From CAZAPG01 sp964486935 (GTDB taxonomy: Bacteria; Chloroflexota; Anaerolineae; 4572-78; J111): DNA of 64,000 bases. This document shows positions 17,492-26,046 of the stretch, piece after piece (the first letter of the stretch is position 1; each line of letters opens with the position of its first letter). The translations under genes and the position numbers were made by a program. A model generated the notes under the pieces. It was not told where the DNA came from. It was given only the letters and a program-made list of their open reading frames with translations, and made no database searches. The stretch spans positions 124,001 to 188,000 of the forward strand of contig CAZAPG010000006.1 in the NCBI GenBank assembly GCA_964486935.1, given 5' to 3'.

Positions 17492-18715
17492 ATGTATTTT
17501 AATAACAACCTTTCATCCATCAAACCGCTATCCCCGCTTGAGGCAACCGGCCGGCTGTGGCCCTTGCTGCGGGCAGTGGGGCTGGCCTTGAGTTTTTTGT
17601 GTTTGACTATTTTCGCGCTGCTGCACCTTCAGCCCATAAGCCAGGCGCAGGGGGGCGGGGTAACGCTTACCAAAACGCTCAATAATTCCAGCGCGGTGGT
17701 GCGGGTGGGCCAGGTAGTTAGTTTTACCATTGCCTTAACCAACAACGCCGGCTTCACCCTGACCAACGTAACTTTGCTCGATCAGTACAACCAGAACGTG
17801 CTGGCCTTTGCCGGGGCCAATCCTCCCCCAAATTTGCACAACCCGGCCACGGGAACCATCACCTGGACCAATGTGGCCGCGCCGCCAATTGCCCCGGGGC
17901 AAACGCTCACCTTTACCCTCTTTTTTACCGCCGAGCACCCGCAAACCACAGTTGTCAACTTTGCCAGGGCGCAGGATATTACCGGCACGGGCAGCGCCAT
18001 TTCCGATACCCAGGCCTCGGACCAGATTGACGAGGCCGTGGGCGGCAGCGCCCCTCTGTTCAAGCAGATATCGCCGCCGGGCAGCATCCCCAAAACCGGC
18101 GACCCCGTCACCTTCACCCAAATTATCACTAACGAAGGCGCGGCGCTCATCACCTTTTTGCCACTGACCGACACTTACGACCCGGCCTTTTTGCAATTCA
18201 ACTTTGCCATACCCACACCCAGCATCACCAGCCCGCCCGGCCTGCTGGTCTGGACCGACCTGACTACCCACTTTGGCAGTATTGGCCCCATGCAAACCGT
18301 GGTCGTCACCACCGTTTTCACCGCTACCGGGCAGGGGGGCAGCACCTCAAACCAGGCCAGCATCCAGGGGGCGCGAGACGAGTACAACAACGATTTGGCC
18401 GCCGGGCAGGCGTTGGTTCCCATCACCATTATTGGCGACACCCCCGCCCCGGCTCCAACTGACAACTCCGGCCCGGATGATGACAAGGAGGAGGAGACTC
18501 TGGCTCCAACTGCCACGCCAACCGTACAGGCCACGGTAAGCGCCACGCTGACCGGCCAAAGCGTTATCAGCGAGTCTAACGCTCCGCGATTTCTCCCCGA
18601 AACCGGCGAATGGCCCGGCAATCAACCCTTTCCGGTGGTTGAAGCGGGCCTGGTTTTGCTGGTCGCGCTTATTTTGTTTTGGTTGAACGCCAGGGAAACA
18701 AAAAAGCGAAGCTAA
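17492..18715 (+). CDS. DUF11-repeat surface protein with LPETG sorting tail
   Basis: About 407 residues from the ATG at 17492 (a TTG at 17438 is an alternative). An N-terminal hydrophobic segment followed by SQAQ looks like a signal peptide. Two DUF11-type beta domains follow (roughly 55-165 and 185-315 from this start), then an acidic Thr/Pro linker. The C-terminus holds LPETG, a spacer, a hydrophobic helix LVLLVALILFWL and a basic KKRS tail, the order of a sortase sorting signal. Likely anchored to the cell wall; no sortase is in this window. Confidence 0.78.
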   Translation: MYFNNNLSSIKPLSPLEATGRLWPLLRAVGLALSFLCLTIFALLHLQPISQAQGGGVTLTKTLNNSSAVVRVGQVVSFTIALTNNAGFTLTNVTLLDQYNQNVLAFAGANPPPNLHNPATGTITWTNVAAPPIAPGQTLTFTLFFTAEHPQTTVVNFARAQDITGTGSAISDTQASDQIDEAVGGSAPLFKQISPPGSIPKTGDPVTFTQIITNEGAALITFLPLTDTYDPAFLQFNFAIPTPSITSPPGLLVWTDLTTHFGSIGPMQTVVVTTVFTATGQGGSTSNQASIQGARDEYNNDLAAGQALVPITIIGDTPAPAPTDNSGPDDDKEEETLAPTATPTVQATVSATLTGQSVISESNAPRFLPETGEWPGNQPFPVVEAGLVLLVALILFWLNARETKKRS

Positions 18716-19050
18716 CTATTTGCCGGGCAGACCCAGGGGTTGGGCGCAGCGTTCAGCCCTTGGTGGGGGGCTGATTTTGCTTCATGCCGACGAGCATAAT
18801 ATGTTTACCGCCCACGCAAAATATGAATATGCCCGACATTATTTTTTGAGTTTGGGCTAAGAGCATAATCCTTAACCAACCCCCACCAGGATTGGGCAAA
18901 ATTGGCAGTAATTGTTAAATAATTGTGCTGCCACAATTCTTTAAGGCAAAATTTATCAAACTGGAGACAAAAATGGCCGCTCGCGGAGACCGCTATATGT
19001 AATTATAAAAGATACAGAAGCGAAATCTTGACTACCAGGAGGCAGCGGCT
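18716..19050. other. 335-bp gap without a clear gene
   Basis: Contains a short hairpin AATTGTG-CTGC-CACAATT near 18922-18939 without a T-run, and a nine-codon frame at 18973-19002 (MAARGDRYM) preceded by GGAG. Neither is convincing as a gene or terminator. The AGGAGG of the downstream comEA-like gene ends the gap. Confidence 0.4.
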
Positions 19051-19686
19051 ATGAACAATACCTGGCTCGATAGAAACCGCAACGTAATTTTTGCGCTAAT
19101 TTCAACTGTAGCGCTGGTGGGAGCGGGCATTTTCTACTGGCAACGCCCCTCGCCGGAGCCGATAGAAATTGCGCCCGCAGCAGCTACAGCCACCCCGGTT
19201 TTGACCCCTTCGCCTGCCCCAAGCCCAACCCCGGCCCCGGTTAGAGTTTATGTTACCGGAGCGGTGGTAAATTCTGATGTTTATTTTTTGCCGGCCGGTA
19301 GTATTGTTAAAGATGCCATCCGGGCCGCCGGCGGTTTTACCCCCGACGCCAACCGTGAAGGCGTTAACCAGGCTTTGGAATTGCAAGACCAGCAGCAAAT
19401 TCACGTGCCCAGCCTGGACGAGGAAAACCCGCCGCCGGCAATACAGGGTGGCGTCAATACGCAACCGGTATCAAATGAACCGGCCAGCGCTGCGCCGGTT
19501 AACCTGAATACGGCCACGCTTGAACAGTTAGACAACCTGCCGGGCATTGGTCCGGCCATTGGCCAGCGGATTATTGAGTACCGAGACAGTATAGGCCGCT
19601 TTACCAGCATCGAGGAAATTACCCAGGTTAGCGGCATTGGGGAGGCCACATTTGCCAAAATCAAAGACCGGATTACGGTTGAATAA
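19051..19686 (+). CDS. comEA: ComEA-like SLBB and helix-hairpin-helix protein
   Basis: 211 residues: an N-terminal membrane helix (about 10-28), a Pro/Ala/Thr linker, an SLBB domain (VYVTGAVVNSDVYFLPAGS onward) and a C-terminal tandem HhH module with VNLNTATLEQLDNLPGIGPAIG and ITQVSGIGEATFAKIKD. This is the layout of the competence DNA receptor ComEA, which binds double-stranded DNA outside the membrane. AGGAGG precedes the ATG by 8 nt. No comEC gene is nearby. Confidence 0.88.
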   Translation: MNNTWLDRNRNVIFALISTVALVGAGIFYWQRPSPEPIEIAPAAATATPVLTPSPAPSPTPAPVRVYVTGAVVNSDVYFLPAGSIVKDAIRAAGGFTPDANREGVNQALELQDQQQIHVPSLDEENPPPAIQGGVNTQPVSNEPASAAPVNLNTATLEQLDNLPGIGPAIGQRIIEYRDSIGRFTSIEEITQVSGIGEATFAKIKDRITVE

Positions 19687-19783
19687 CCGGCGCGATTACG
19701 AGTCAAATTAGCACCTGTTTTTTGTTTATGTTACAATACAGTGTCAATTAAGCTGGTAACAGTTTATTTTTACAGGCACTCTA

Positions 19784-20266
19784 ATGGATGATAAAAATCG
19801 AGTTTACCTCTCGTGGATTGATGTGGACAAGTTAATTAGCGCCATGACGCCCCGGTTAGTTGCCTACGATTGCGATGTGTTAATTGCCATTACCCGGGGC
19901 GGTATTGTGCCGGGCGCAATTATTGCCGAGCGATTGGCCATTCAGCAGGTTTTAGTTGCCTCGGTAGATTTTTACGAAGATAAAGAACACAATCTGGATT
20001 GGCCGGTCTTTATGCAATTTCCCGCCGACAGCTTTTTGCGCGGCAAGGTGGTGCTCATTGTGGATGATATTTGGGACCGGGGCAAACAGGTTGTCAACGT
20101 AACTGAGCGAGTTAAGCAGGCCGGCGGGCGCCCCCTATCAGCCGTTTTACACTATAAACCTCACCGCTCACACTTCCCCGATAAATCTCCAGATTTTTAT
20201 GGGGCCGAAACCACCGACTGGATTATCTATCCCTGGGAAGTTGAGCGGGGTGCGGTTGGTACATAA
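19784..20266 (+). CDS. Phosphoribosyltransferase (hypoxanthine/xanthine type)
   Basis: 160 residues. The PRPP loop is VVLIVDDIWDRGKQV and the N-terminal part has ITRGGIVPGAIIAERL; the C-terminal WIIYPWE is typical of Gpt/HptA-like purine phosphoribosyltransferases. It would salvage a purine base with PRPP. The PRPP loop has WDRG where DTG is usual, so base specificity is uncertain. Confidence 0.78.
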   Translation: MDDKNRVYLSWIDVDKLISAMTPRLVAYDCDVLIAITRGGIVPGAIIAERLAIQQVLVASVDFYEDKEHNLDWPVFMQFPADSFLRGKVVLIVDDIWDRGKQVVNVTERVKQAGGRPLSAVLHYKPHRSHFPDKSPDFYGAETTDWIIYPWEVERGAVGT

Positions 20267-20318
20267 CGCTACCCTACACCCATTTTTGTCATCCCTATTT
20301 TGATATTTGAGGCAGTGT

Positions 20319-21245
20319 ATGCGATTTTTAATAACGGGCGGTGCAGGTTTTATTGGCACTGCCCTGGCTAACCATTTGGCTAAAATGGGCCATACCGTGC
20401 GCGTTTTAGATGATTTGAGCGCCGGCGATGCCGGCCGGCTCGACCCGGCCGTAAATTTTACCCGGGGCGATGTGGAAGACAAGCCCAAAGTGTGGCGCTT
20501 GCTTAATAAAATAGATTGTGTTTATCACCTGGCTGCTCGCGTCTCGGTGCCGGAGTCGGTTCTGTATCCCCGCGAATACAACCGAACCAACGTTAGCGGC
20601 ACGGTTGCTATTATGGAAGCCATGCGCGATGCCGGGATTAAGCGGGTTGTTTTAACCTCGTCCGGGGCAGTGTATGGAGACCAGCCCGTAGCCCAGGTGC
20701 ACGAAAAACTACTGCCCAACCCCAACTCTCCTTACGCGGCCAGCAAACTGGCCGCCGAAAGCTATGTGCGCACCATTGGCGAATTGTGGGGCATAGAAAC
20801 CGTAGCGCTGCGCATCTTTAACGCCTACGGCCCCGGCCAGGCTATTCCCCCGACTCATCCGCCGGTGATTCCTCAATTTTTGCGCCAAAGTTTAGAAGGC
20901 GGTTCGCTGGTAGTATACGGCGATGGCGCTCAAACCAGAGATTATATTTATGTAGACGATGTAGTAGCTGCGCTGACTACCGCCGCCACTGCCGAAGGCA
21001 TTAACCGGCAAGTCATCAATATCGGCACGGGCGTAGGCACCACTATCAGCCAGCTTGTAAAAATTATGGAGCGCGTAACCGGGCGAGAAGCTCGCGTAGT
21101 AATGAGTCCCACGGTTCCCGGTGGTGTCTCATCACTGGTGGCCGATATTCATCTGGCCGAGCAAACGTTAAACTTTCGGCCCCAAATTGGGCTGCAAGAG
21201 GGGTTGGCCCGGCTAATGACCCGTGACCCGCAATTTGTCCGGTAG
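20319..21245 (+). CDS. NAD-dependent nucleotide-sugar epimerase (extended SDR)
   Basis: 308 residues. The Rossmann motif GGAGFIGTAL lies at the N-terminus; the catalytic set is LTSSGAVYG and SPYAASK (Tyr-X3-Lys), with RIFNAYGPGQ downstream. It is most like UDP-glucose 4-epimerase or related NDP-sugar epimerases. The ATG at 20319 has GAGG about 7 nt upstream and is preferred over TTG 20307. Its product could feed the exopolysaccharide operon that starts 600 bp further, although that operon is on the other strand. Confidence 0.87.
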   Translation: MRFLITGGAGFIGTALANHLAKMGHTVRVLDDLSAGDAGRLDPAVNFTRGDVEDKPKVWRLLNKIDCVYHLAARVSVPESVLYPREYNRTNVSGTVAIMEAMRDAGIKRVVLTSSGAVYGDQPVAQVHEKLLPNPNSPYAASKLAAESYVRTIGELWGIETVALRIFNAYGPGQAIPPTHPPVIPQFLRQSLEGGSLVVYGDGAQTRDYIYVDDVVAALTTAATAEGINRQVINIGTGVGTTISQLVKIMERVTGREARVVMSPTVPGGVSSLVADIHLAEQTLNFRPQIGLQEGLARLMTRDPQFVR

Positions 21246-21248
21246 CCT

Positions 21249-21743
21249 CTAATCTTCTAAATTCTCCAACCCTACCGCCATCAGGTAGCCGCGCGCCCGT
21301 TCGGTTTTGGGGTAACGGTTCACCAGTTTCCAAAATTTTGGCCCGTGATTGGCCTCAACCAGATGAGCCAGTTCATGCACAATTACGTAATCGCGCACAA
21401 AGGCGGGCATGGTTGCCAGCCGGTGCGAGAGACGGATGGCGCCGTTGGCCGGAGTGCAGCTTCCAAAGCGGCTGTTCTGGTTTGTCACCCACTTTATCGA
21501 CTCCCACTTCAGCTTGCCCTCAAAATATTGGCGATTCAACTCTTGCGCCCGCCGGTGCAGCGCCCCGTCATCCAGGGTTGCTTTGACCTGCCGTTTTTGC
21601 CAGCGCCGCTTCAACTTCTCGATAATCGGCTGCAATTCGGCGTCGCTCATGCGGGCCGGGGCCTGAACCACAAACTGCCCCTCTACCTCGCGGGCGCTGA
21701 TGGTTTTTTTGCGGCGTTTACTGCGGATGATTTTGATGTCCAT
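21249..21743 (-). CDS. YgjP-like (DUF45) putative metallopeptidase
   Basis: 164 residues. The zinc motif HELAHLVEANHGPKFW corresponds to HEXXH plus a third His, diagnostic of the YgjP/SprT-like family. Function in bacteria is not well defined; related eukaryotic proteins act on DNA-protein crosslinks. The N-terminus has a basic segment (RSKRRKKTISAR). It is convergent with the epimerase gene, 3 bp apart. Confidence 0.85.
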   Translation of the reverse strand: MDIKIIRSKRRKKTISAREVEGQFVVQAPARMSDAELQPIIEKLKRRWQKRQVKATLDDGALHRRAQELNRQYFEGKLKWESIKWVTNQNSRFGSCTPANGAIRLSHRLATMPAFVRDYVIVHELAHLVEANHGPKFWKLVNRYPKTERARGYLMAVGLENLED

Positions 21744-21759
21744 TGCAAATGAAAATATT

Positions 21760-21813
21760 TATCCCAAATATATCCCAAACCGAATTTGGGTTATTTGGGA
21801 TATATTTGGGATA
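21760..21813. repeat. 20-bp perfect inverted repeat built of TTTGGGAT units
   Basis: The arms are 21760-21779 and 21794-21813, fully complementary, with a 14-base centre that contains another TTTGGG. TTTGGGAT-like units continue to about 21826, giving at least five in total. It lies between the 3' end of the RmlA gene (21834) and the 5' end of the YgjP gene (21743), so it could be a terminator-like hairpin for the exopolysaccharide operon, an operator, or a repeat expansion. No T-run follows. Confidence 0.6.
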
Positions 21814-21833
21814 ATTTGGGTAATATGGCTTGA

Positions 21834-22916
21834 TTATTCGCCTTCGTTGCCCAGCAGCCCCACGTTCGAGTGGTCGCCCAGGGTAAATTTGTAGGCCCGG
21901 GGCCGAATGGGCGAGCGATGCAGCACCACGTAGCGGCCAATCAGGCTGTCTTCGATGCGGCGGCTAATATTGCGAATTTCGCTGTGCTCCAGCACAATCG
22001 AGCGGGAGATTTCGGCGTTTTCAACCAGGCAGTGATGGTAAATGCTGGTGAACGGCCCCACGTAAGCGTTAACAATTCGGGTGTCTTTGCCAATGATGGC
22101 CGGGCCGCGCACCACGCTGTTAATAATTTCCGCGCCCTGCTCAACCGTTACCCGGCTGTCTACCTGGCTGTCGCGGTCAACGTAACCTTCGATGGTGGGG
22201 GTCAGCTCTTCCAGCACCAGGCTGTTGGCTTCCAGCATATCGCCGGGCCGGCCGGTGTCAATCCACCAGCCGCGATGCACGTAAGGGAACACGTTGTACT
22301 TTTGCTCAATCAGCCATTGGATGGCGTCGGTAATTTCAAGCTCGCCGCGCCAGCTTGGGCTGATGGCGTTGACGGCTTCAAAAATATGGTTATCGAACAT
22401 GTAAATGCCTACCAGCGCCAGGTCGCTGGGCGGGTCTTTGGGCTTTTCTATCAAACGCACAATGCGCTCTTCATTATCCAGCACGGCCACGCCGTACTGC
22501 TCCGGCTGGTCTACGCGGGTCAGCACAATCTGCGAGTTGTACTGGCTGCTGGCAAACTGGGCAATCAACGGGCTGATGCCGCCCTGGATAACGTTATCGC
22601 CCAAAAACATCACAAAGCGGTCGTCGCCCAAAAACTCTTGCGAAATTTTTACGGCGTGGGCCAGCCCCAGCGGCGCCTCTTGCGGAATATAGGTAATGTT
22701 GACCCCCCACTGCCCGCCGCGTCCCACGGCGCGCTTAATCTCTTCGGCGGTATCGCCCACCACAATGCCAATATCGGTGATGCCGGCATCGCGGATGGCC
22801 TCGATAACCCGAAACAGCACCGGCTTGTTGGCCACCGGAATCAACTGTTTGGCGCTGGTATAAGTGAGCGGGTAAAGGCGGGTCCCCTTGCCGCCGCTTA
22901 AAATGAGTCCTTTCAT
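21834..22916 (-). CDS. rmlA: Glucose-1-phosphate thymidylyltransferase, long form
   Basis: 360 residues. MKGLILSGGKGTRLYPLT is the nucleotidyltransferase signature; LGDNVIQGG and EKPKDPPSDLALVGIYMF follow. After about residue 240 a left-handed beta-helix region (hexapeptide-like VRGPAIIGKDTRIVNAYVGPFTSI) is appended, so it is the long StrD-like type. Makes dTDP-glucose for surface sugars. It is the last gene of the minus-strand exopolysaccharide set. Confidence 0.88.
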   Translation of the reverse strand: MKGLILSGGKGTRLYPLTYTSAKQLIPVANKPVLFRVIEAIRDAGITDIGIVVGDTAEEIKRAVGRGGQWGVNITYIPQEAPLGLAHAVKISQEFLGDDRFVMFLGDNVIQGGISPLIAQFASSQYNSQIVLTRVDQPEQYGVAVLDNEERIVRLIEKPKDPPSDLALVGIYMFDNHIFEAVNAISPSWRGELEITDAIQWLIEQKYNVFPYVHRGWWIDTGRPGDMLEANSLVLEELTPTIEGYVDRDSQVDSRVTVEQGAEIINSVVRGPAIIGKDTRIVNAYVGPFTSIYHHCLVENAEISRSIVLEHSEIRNISRRIEDSLIGRYVVLHRSPIRPRAYKFTLGDHSNVGLLGNEGE

Positions 22917-22959
22917 TATCTGCTTAAACCCCCTTGTTTATTTAGATTGATGGTGTTGG

Positions 22960-23697
22960 CTACCAGTAAACCGGCTGCGTTACAATTGGTTGGTTGTTGA
23001 CCACCGCCAGCGGGTTGGCGCTGACCATAGCCTGGGCCTGCTCAGAGCCAACAATTTCGGCGGCGGCATTGCGGGCCAGGCTCAGTTCCGGTTTGCGGCG
23101 ATACGGCTTGTGCGCGTCGGAGGCAATGATGTGAACCATGCCGTTGCGCAGCATCTCCTGGGCAACCTGTTTGGCCCGCCAGTCTGAGTTGGTGGCGATG
23201 CTGTTGGCGGTAACTTGGGTGAGTCCGCCGCGCATTAAAAACGGTTCAATCAGCGCCAGATTATCCTGAATGGGCCGGATGCGCTCCGGGTGGGCCATAA
23301 TGGGGATGTAACCCCGGTCGAAAAGTTCAAACAGCAATTCGTCGGTGCGCCGGTCGTAGCGATGAAACAGCGGCTCGGCCAGCACGTAGCGGCTGTTACC
23401 CAGCGGGCCGGCCAATTCGGCGTCCCAATCAGGCAACACATCATCGTACAGGCGCACCTCGTGGCCGGGCAGCAGCGTCAGCGGGATGCCGGCCTCATCC
23501 AGTTTGACCTGCAAAGCCGCCACCTGCTCGGCCACGGCCTGGCGGGATAGCTGAGTATAATCCCGATGATGGGGTGTAGCAAACAGATGGGTAATGCCAT
23601 CATCGGCGGCAATGCGGGCCATTGCCAGCGATTCACTGAAGTTCTGCGCGCCGTCGTCTACGGAAGGGAGAATGTGGGTATGGATGTCGATCATCAT
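22960..23697 (-). CDS. CpsB/YwqE-type PHP tyrosine phosphatase
   Basis: 245 residues. MIDIHTHILPSVDDGAQNFSESLAMAR and LFATPHH are the PHP metal motifs of the CpsB/YwqE family; GHEVRLYDD, IMAHPER and IIASDAHK complete the site. The enzyme removes phosphate from tyrosine-phosphorylated BY-kinases that control capsule assembly. It follows the CpsD-like gene in the same operon, as is usual. ATG codons at 23697 and 23694 are both possible starts. Confidence 0.9.
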   Translation of the reverse strand: MMIDIHTHILPSVDDGAQNFSESLAMARIAADDGITHLFATPHHRDYTQLSRQAVAEQVAALQVKLDEAGIPLTLLPGHEVRLYDDVLPDWDAELAGPLGNSRYVLAEPLFHRYDRRTDELLFELFDRGYIPIMAHPERIRPIQDNLALIEPFLMRGGLTQVTANSIATNSDWRAKQVAQEMLRNGMVHIIASDAHKPYRRKPELSLARNAAAEIVGSEQAQAMVSANPLAVVNNQPIVTQPVYW

Positions 23698-23784
23698 TAG
23701 CAGTTGTTCCTCGCAAAAAAATAAGGGGACAGTTGAGCGCCCCCTTCGTTGGTGGTGTTGGTTAATAGATATTATGGCTGTAAA

Positions 23785-24441
23785 TCAGTTATATTGCAAG
23801 GCCGAATCAACCTGGGCATTGGTTAGCACCGCCCCCACCAGCCGGGCGTTGACTTTTTCCAGGCGGTCTTTGGCGGCCTTCACGTGGTCTCGTTTGGTGC
23901 TGTTGGCTTTAATTACCAGCAGCACGCCATCTACCTTTGAGGCCAGCAGCGAGGCGTCGTTGACGGTGACGATGGGCGGCGCGTCGAAAATAACCATCTC
24001 GGCCAGGCCGGCCAGCCGGTTGAGCACCTCTTCTATTTTTTGAGAGGCCAAAAGCTGGCCGGGGATGGGCGGCAGCGGGCCGCTGGTTAAAACTTGTAGG
24101 CTGATGGTGGGCACGGCTTGCAGCGGCGGGTTGGTAAAGGACTCCTCATCGCGGAACATGTTGGTAAAGCCCTGCTCATTGGGCAGGCCAAACAGGGTGT
24201 GCTGGCCGGGCCGGCGCAGGTCGGCGTCAACCAAAATAACGCGCCGGTCGCCATCGGCCATGGCCACGGCCAGATTGGCCACAGTGGCGGCTTTTTCATC
24301 GGTTGGCGCAGATGATGTGACCAGCAAGGTGCGCAGCTTTTGGTCTACACCGGAAAATTCAATATTGGTGCGCAGGGTGCGGTAGGCTTCTGCCGCCGCC
24401 GAGCGCGGGTTTGTCAGGGTAATAATGGCATCGCTTGGCAT
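23785..24441 (-). CDS. CpsD/CapB-like BY-kinase with altered P-loop
   Basis: 218 residues. EAYRTLRTNIEFSG is the typical N-terminal motif; the Walker A' VILVDADLRRPGQH and Walker B VIFDAPPIVTVNDA are intact. The Walker A segment reads SSAPTDEKAATVANLAVAMA, where family members usually have PGEGKS or PGEGKT, so the second Gly and the Ser/Thr after Lys are missing. The C-terminus has a single Tyr (ALQYN) rather than a tyrosine cluster. It may be a weak or non-catalytic regulator. The start at 24441 lies 23 bp after the preceding gene's stop; a longer frame would overlap it. Confidence 0.82.
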   Translation of the reverse strand: MPSDAIITLTNPRSAAAEAYRTLRTNIEFSGVDQKLRTLLVTSSAPTDEKAATVANLAVAMADGDRRVILVDADLRRPGQHTLFGLPNEQGFTNMFRDEESFTNPPLQAVPTISLQVLTSGPLPPIPGQLLASQKIEEVLNRLAGLAEMVIFDAPPIVTVNDASLLASKVDGVLLVIKANSTKRDHVKAAKDRLEKVNARLVGAVLTNAQVDSALQYN

Positions 24442-24464
24442 AATTACTGTCCACACGTTTATTG

Positions 24465-25193
24465 CTAATTTGTGCCCCGCAGGCCGGGGATGAGCTGGCG
24501 GCCTTTTTCTGCGGCCGGTAGCGGCGCGTCGCCGGAAACGGGGGGGATGGCTCCCAGTACCGGCGCGTTGATGACTCGCTCCACGTCTTCGGCTTTGCGG
24601 ATGATATCCATTTCCAGCCACTCTAAAAAGAAGATGACCAGCAGCCCCACCAGCGCGCCAAACAGGCCGCCGGCCAAAGTGTTGATGCTGGTTCTGGGCG
24701 AGTATTGGCTATACCCCAGGTTGTAAACGCTATCCAGCATGGACACCTCGATGCGGTCGCGTTTATCCTGGCGCTGATTCCACTGGTCGCGGTCTTCAAT
24801 AAATACTTTGGCCATGGCGTCCACCATATCCATAGCTACTTTGGGGTCGCGGTCGCGGGCTTCAATTTCAAGGGTAAAGGTAGAGCTATCGGGGTTAACG
24901 TACAGTTTGCTTAACAGGGTGGTGGTTTGCATATCAAGCTGAGCGCGGTCGATAACCTGCTGGGCCATGGTGTGGGTGCGAATGTTGGCGGCGTAGTTGC
25001 GCAACAAATCTTTGATGGTGTTGCTCAACCCCCAATCGAGCCGGGCCGGGTTAACGCTCAACTGAACGCTGGCGCTGTACACCGGCGTTTGCATTTTGCT
25101 AAAGCCGTAGGCGCTGGCCGCCGCAATAAGCGCCACCACCACAATAATCCAGCCGCGCTTGCGGACTATCCGTAAATAATCGCTAATTTCCAT
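24465..25193 (-). CDS. Wzz/YveK-like chain-length and co-activator protein
   Basis: 242 residues with two membrane helices (about 16-34 and 175-195) around an extracytoplasmic Wzz domain; MEISDYLRIVRKRGWIIVVV is typical of YveK/CapA. The C-terminal cytoplasmic tail (VERVINAPVLGAIPPVSG) would activate the adjacent BY-kinase. AAGGGG lies about 9 nt before the ATG. Confidence 0.87.
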   Translation of the reverse strand: MEISDYLRIVRKRGWIIVVVALIAAASAYGFSKMQTPVYSASVQLSVNPARLDWGLSNTIKDLLRNYAANIRTHTMAQQVIDRAQLDMQTTTLLSKLYVNPDSSTFTLEIEARDRDPKVAMDMVDAMAKVFIEDRDQWNQRQDKRDRIEVSMLDSVYNLGYSQYSPRTSINTLAGGLFGALVGLLVIFFLEWLEMDIIRKAEDVERVINAPVLGAIPPVSGDAPLPAAEKGRQLIPGLRGTN

Positions 25194-25274
25194 GGTTATT
25201 TACCCCTTCATTGAGTTGACCACTAACCGCCGCCGTATACCCGGTTGAGGGCGGTCCGTGGTCGGCGGTCATTT

Positions 25275-25949
25275 TTATTTTTTGGGCACTTCGGCCAGTA
25301 CAGGGATGCCCATGGCCTCTAATTCTGCCCTGCCCCGCACGCTATCGTCTAAATAGTCTAACAAAAAGGTTAAGGCTACCCCGGCCACCAGCGCCAGCAG
25401 CAGGCGCACCGGCACATCCAGCCGCCGGGTGAGCGAGGTGAAATTCACCTCAACCGGGCCGGAAATGTCAACCTGAGAAATGAGCACCTCGGTTTGGTTG
25501 GCCTGGGGAAAGTAACCGGCTATGTTTTGCTGCATCGTTTGCGCAATAGCGCTGGCGATATCGGCCAGCTCGCCGGCATTGCCCCAACTGAAGGACAGGC
25601 TGACCACCCGGTGGCGCGTTTCGGCGGAAATGAGTCCGGCTGAAATGCGGGTCGATTTGCCCATTTCGGCCAGCTTCTCGTTCACGTCGGCGGCAAAGGC
25701 CTGCCCGCTCACCAGCACCGAGAGCGTATCGGCCATGTACTCGGATGTAACCCAGGCGTGCAGGCCGTTGTAATTATATTCGCCCGCGGCTACTTCGGGC
25801 GCAACAGCCACGTTAAAGCGCACCGTCATACTGTAAACCGGCTGGGGCAATTGGCGAGTCAACAGGCTGACTACCCCCACTACAACTACCAGCAAAACCG
25901 GAATCCAGGCCCGCTTCCAGATAATGTGCGCGTACTGCTTCAATTCCAT
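25275..25949 (-). CDS. Second Wzz/YveK-like protein
   Basis: 224 residues from the ATG at 25949, with GGAGA upstream. MELKQYAHIIWKRAWIPVLLVV begins the first membrane helix; the second is near VRLLLALVAGVALTFLLDYL, and the tail ends MGIPVLAEVPKK. It is paralogous to the gene that follows. Two Wzz-like proteins in series suggest either hetero-oligomers or two polymers. Same operon as the BY-kinase and phosphatase. Confidence 0.85.
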   Translation of the reverse strand: MELKQYAHIIWKRAWIPVLLVVVVGVVSLLTRQLPQPVYSMTVRFNVAVAPEVAAGEYNYNGLHAWVTSEYMADTLSVLVSGQAFAADVNEKLAEMGKSTRISAGLISAETRHRVVSLSFSWGNAGELADIASAIAQTMQQNIAGYFPQANQTEVLISQVDISGPVEVNFTSLTRRLDVPVRLLLALVAGVALTFLLDYLDDSVRGRAELEAMGIPVLAEVPKK

Positions 25950-26046
25950 GCCGGCTGATTTCTCCAGTGTAACACAGCGCCCGGCCCGCGTCATCGGGCA
26001 ATTGGCTAAGATGCAAAACTAAAGTATAAGCCAAATGCCAGCATCT

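Noticed and set aside
21870..22901. 343-codon frame opposite rmlA
   Set aside because: It is the antisense shadow of a well-recognised nucleotidyltransferase gene with a full set of motifs.
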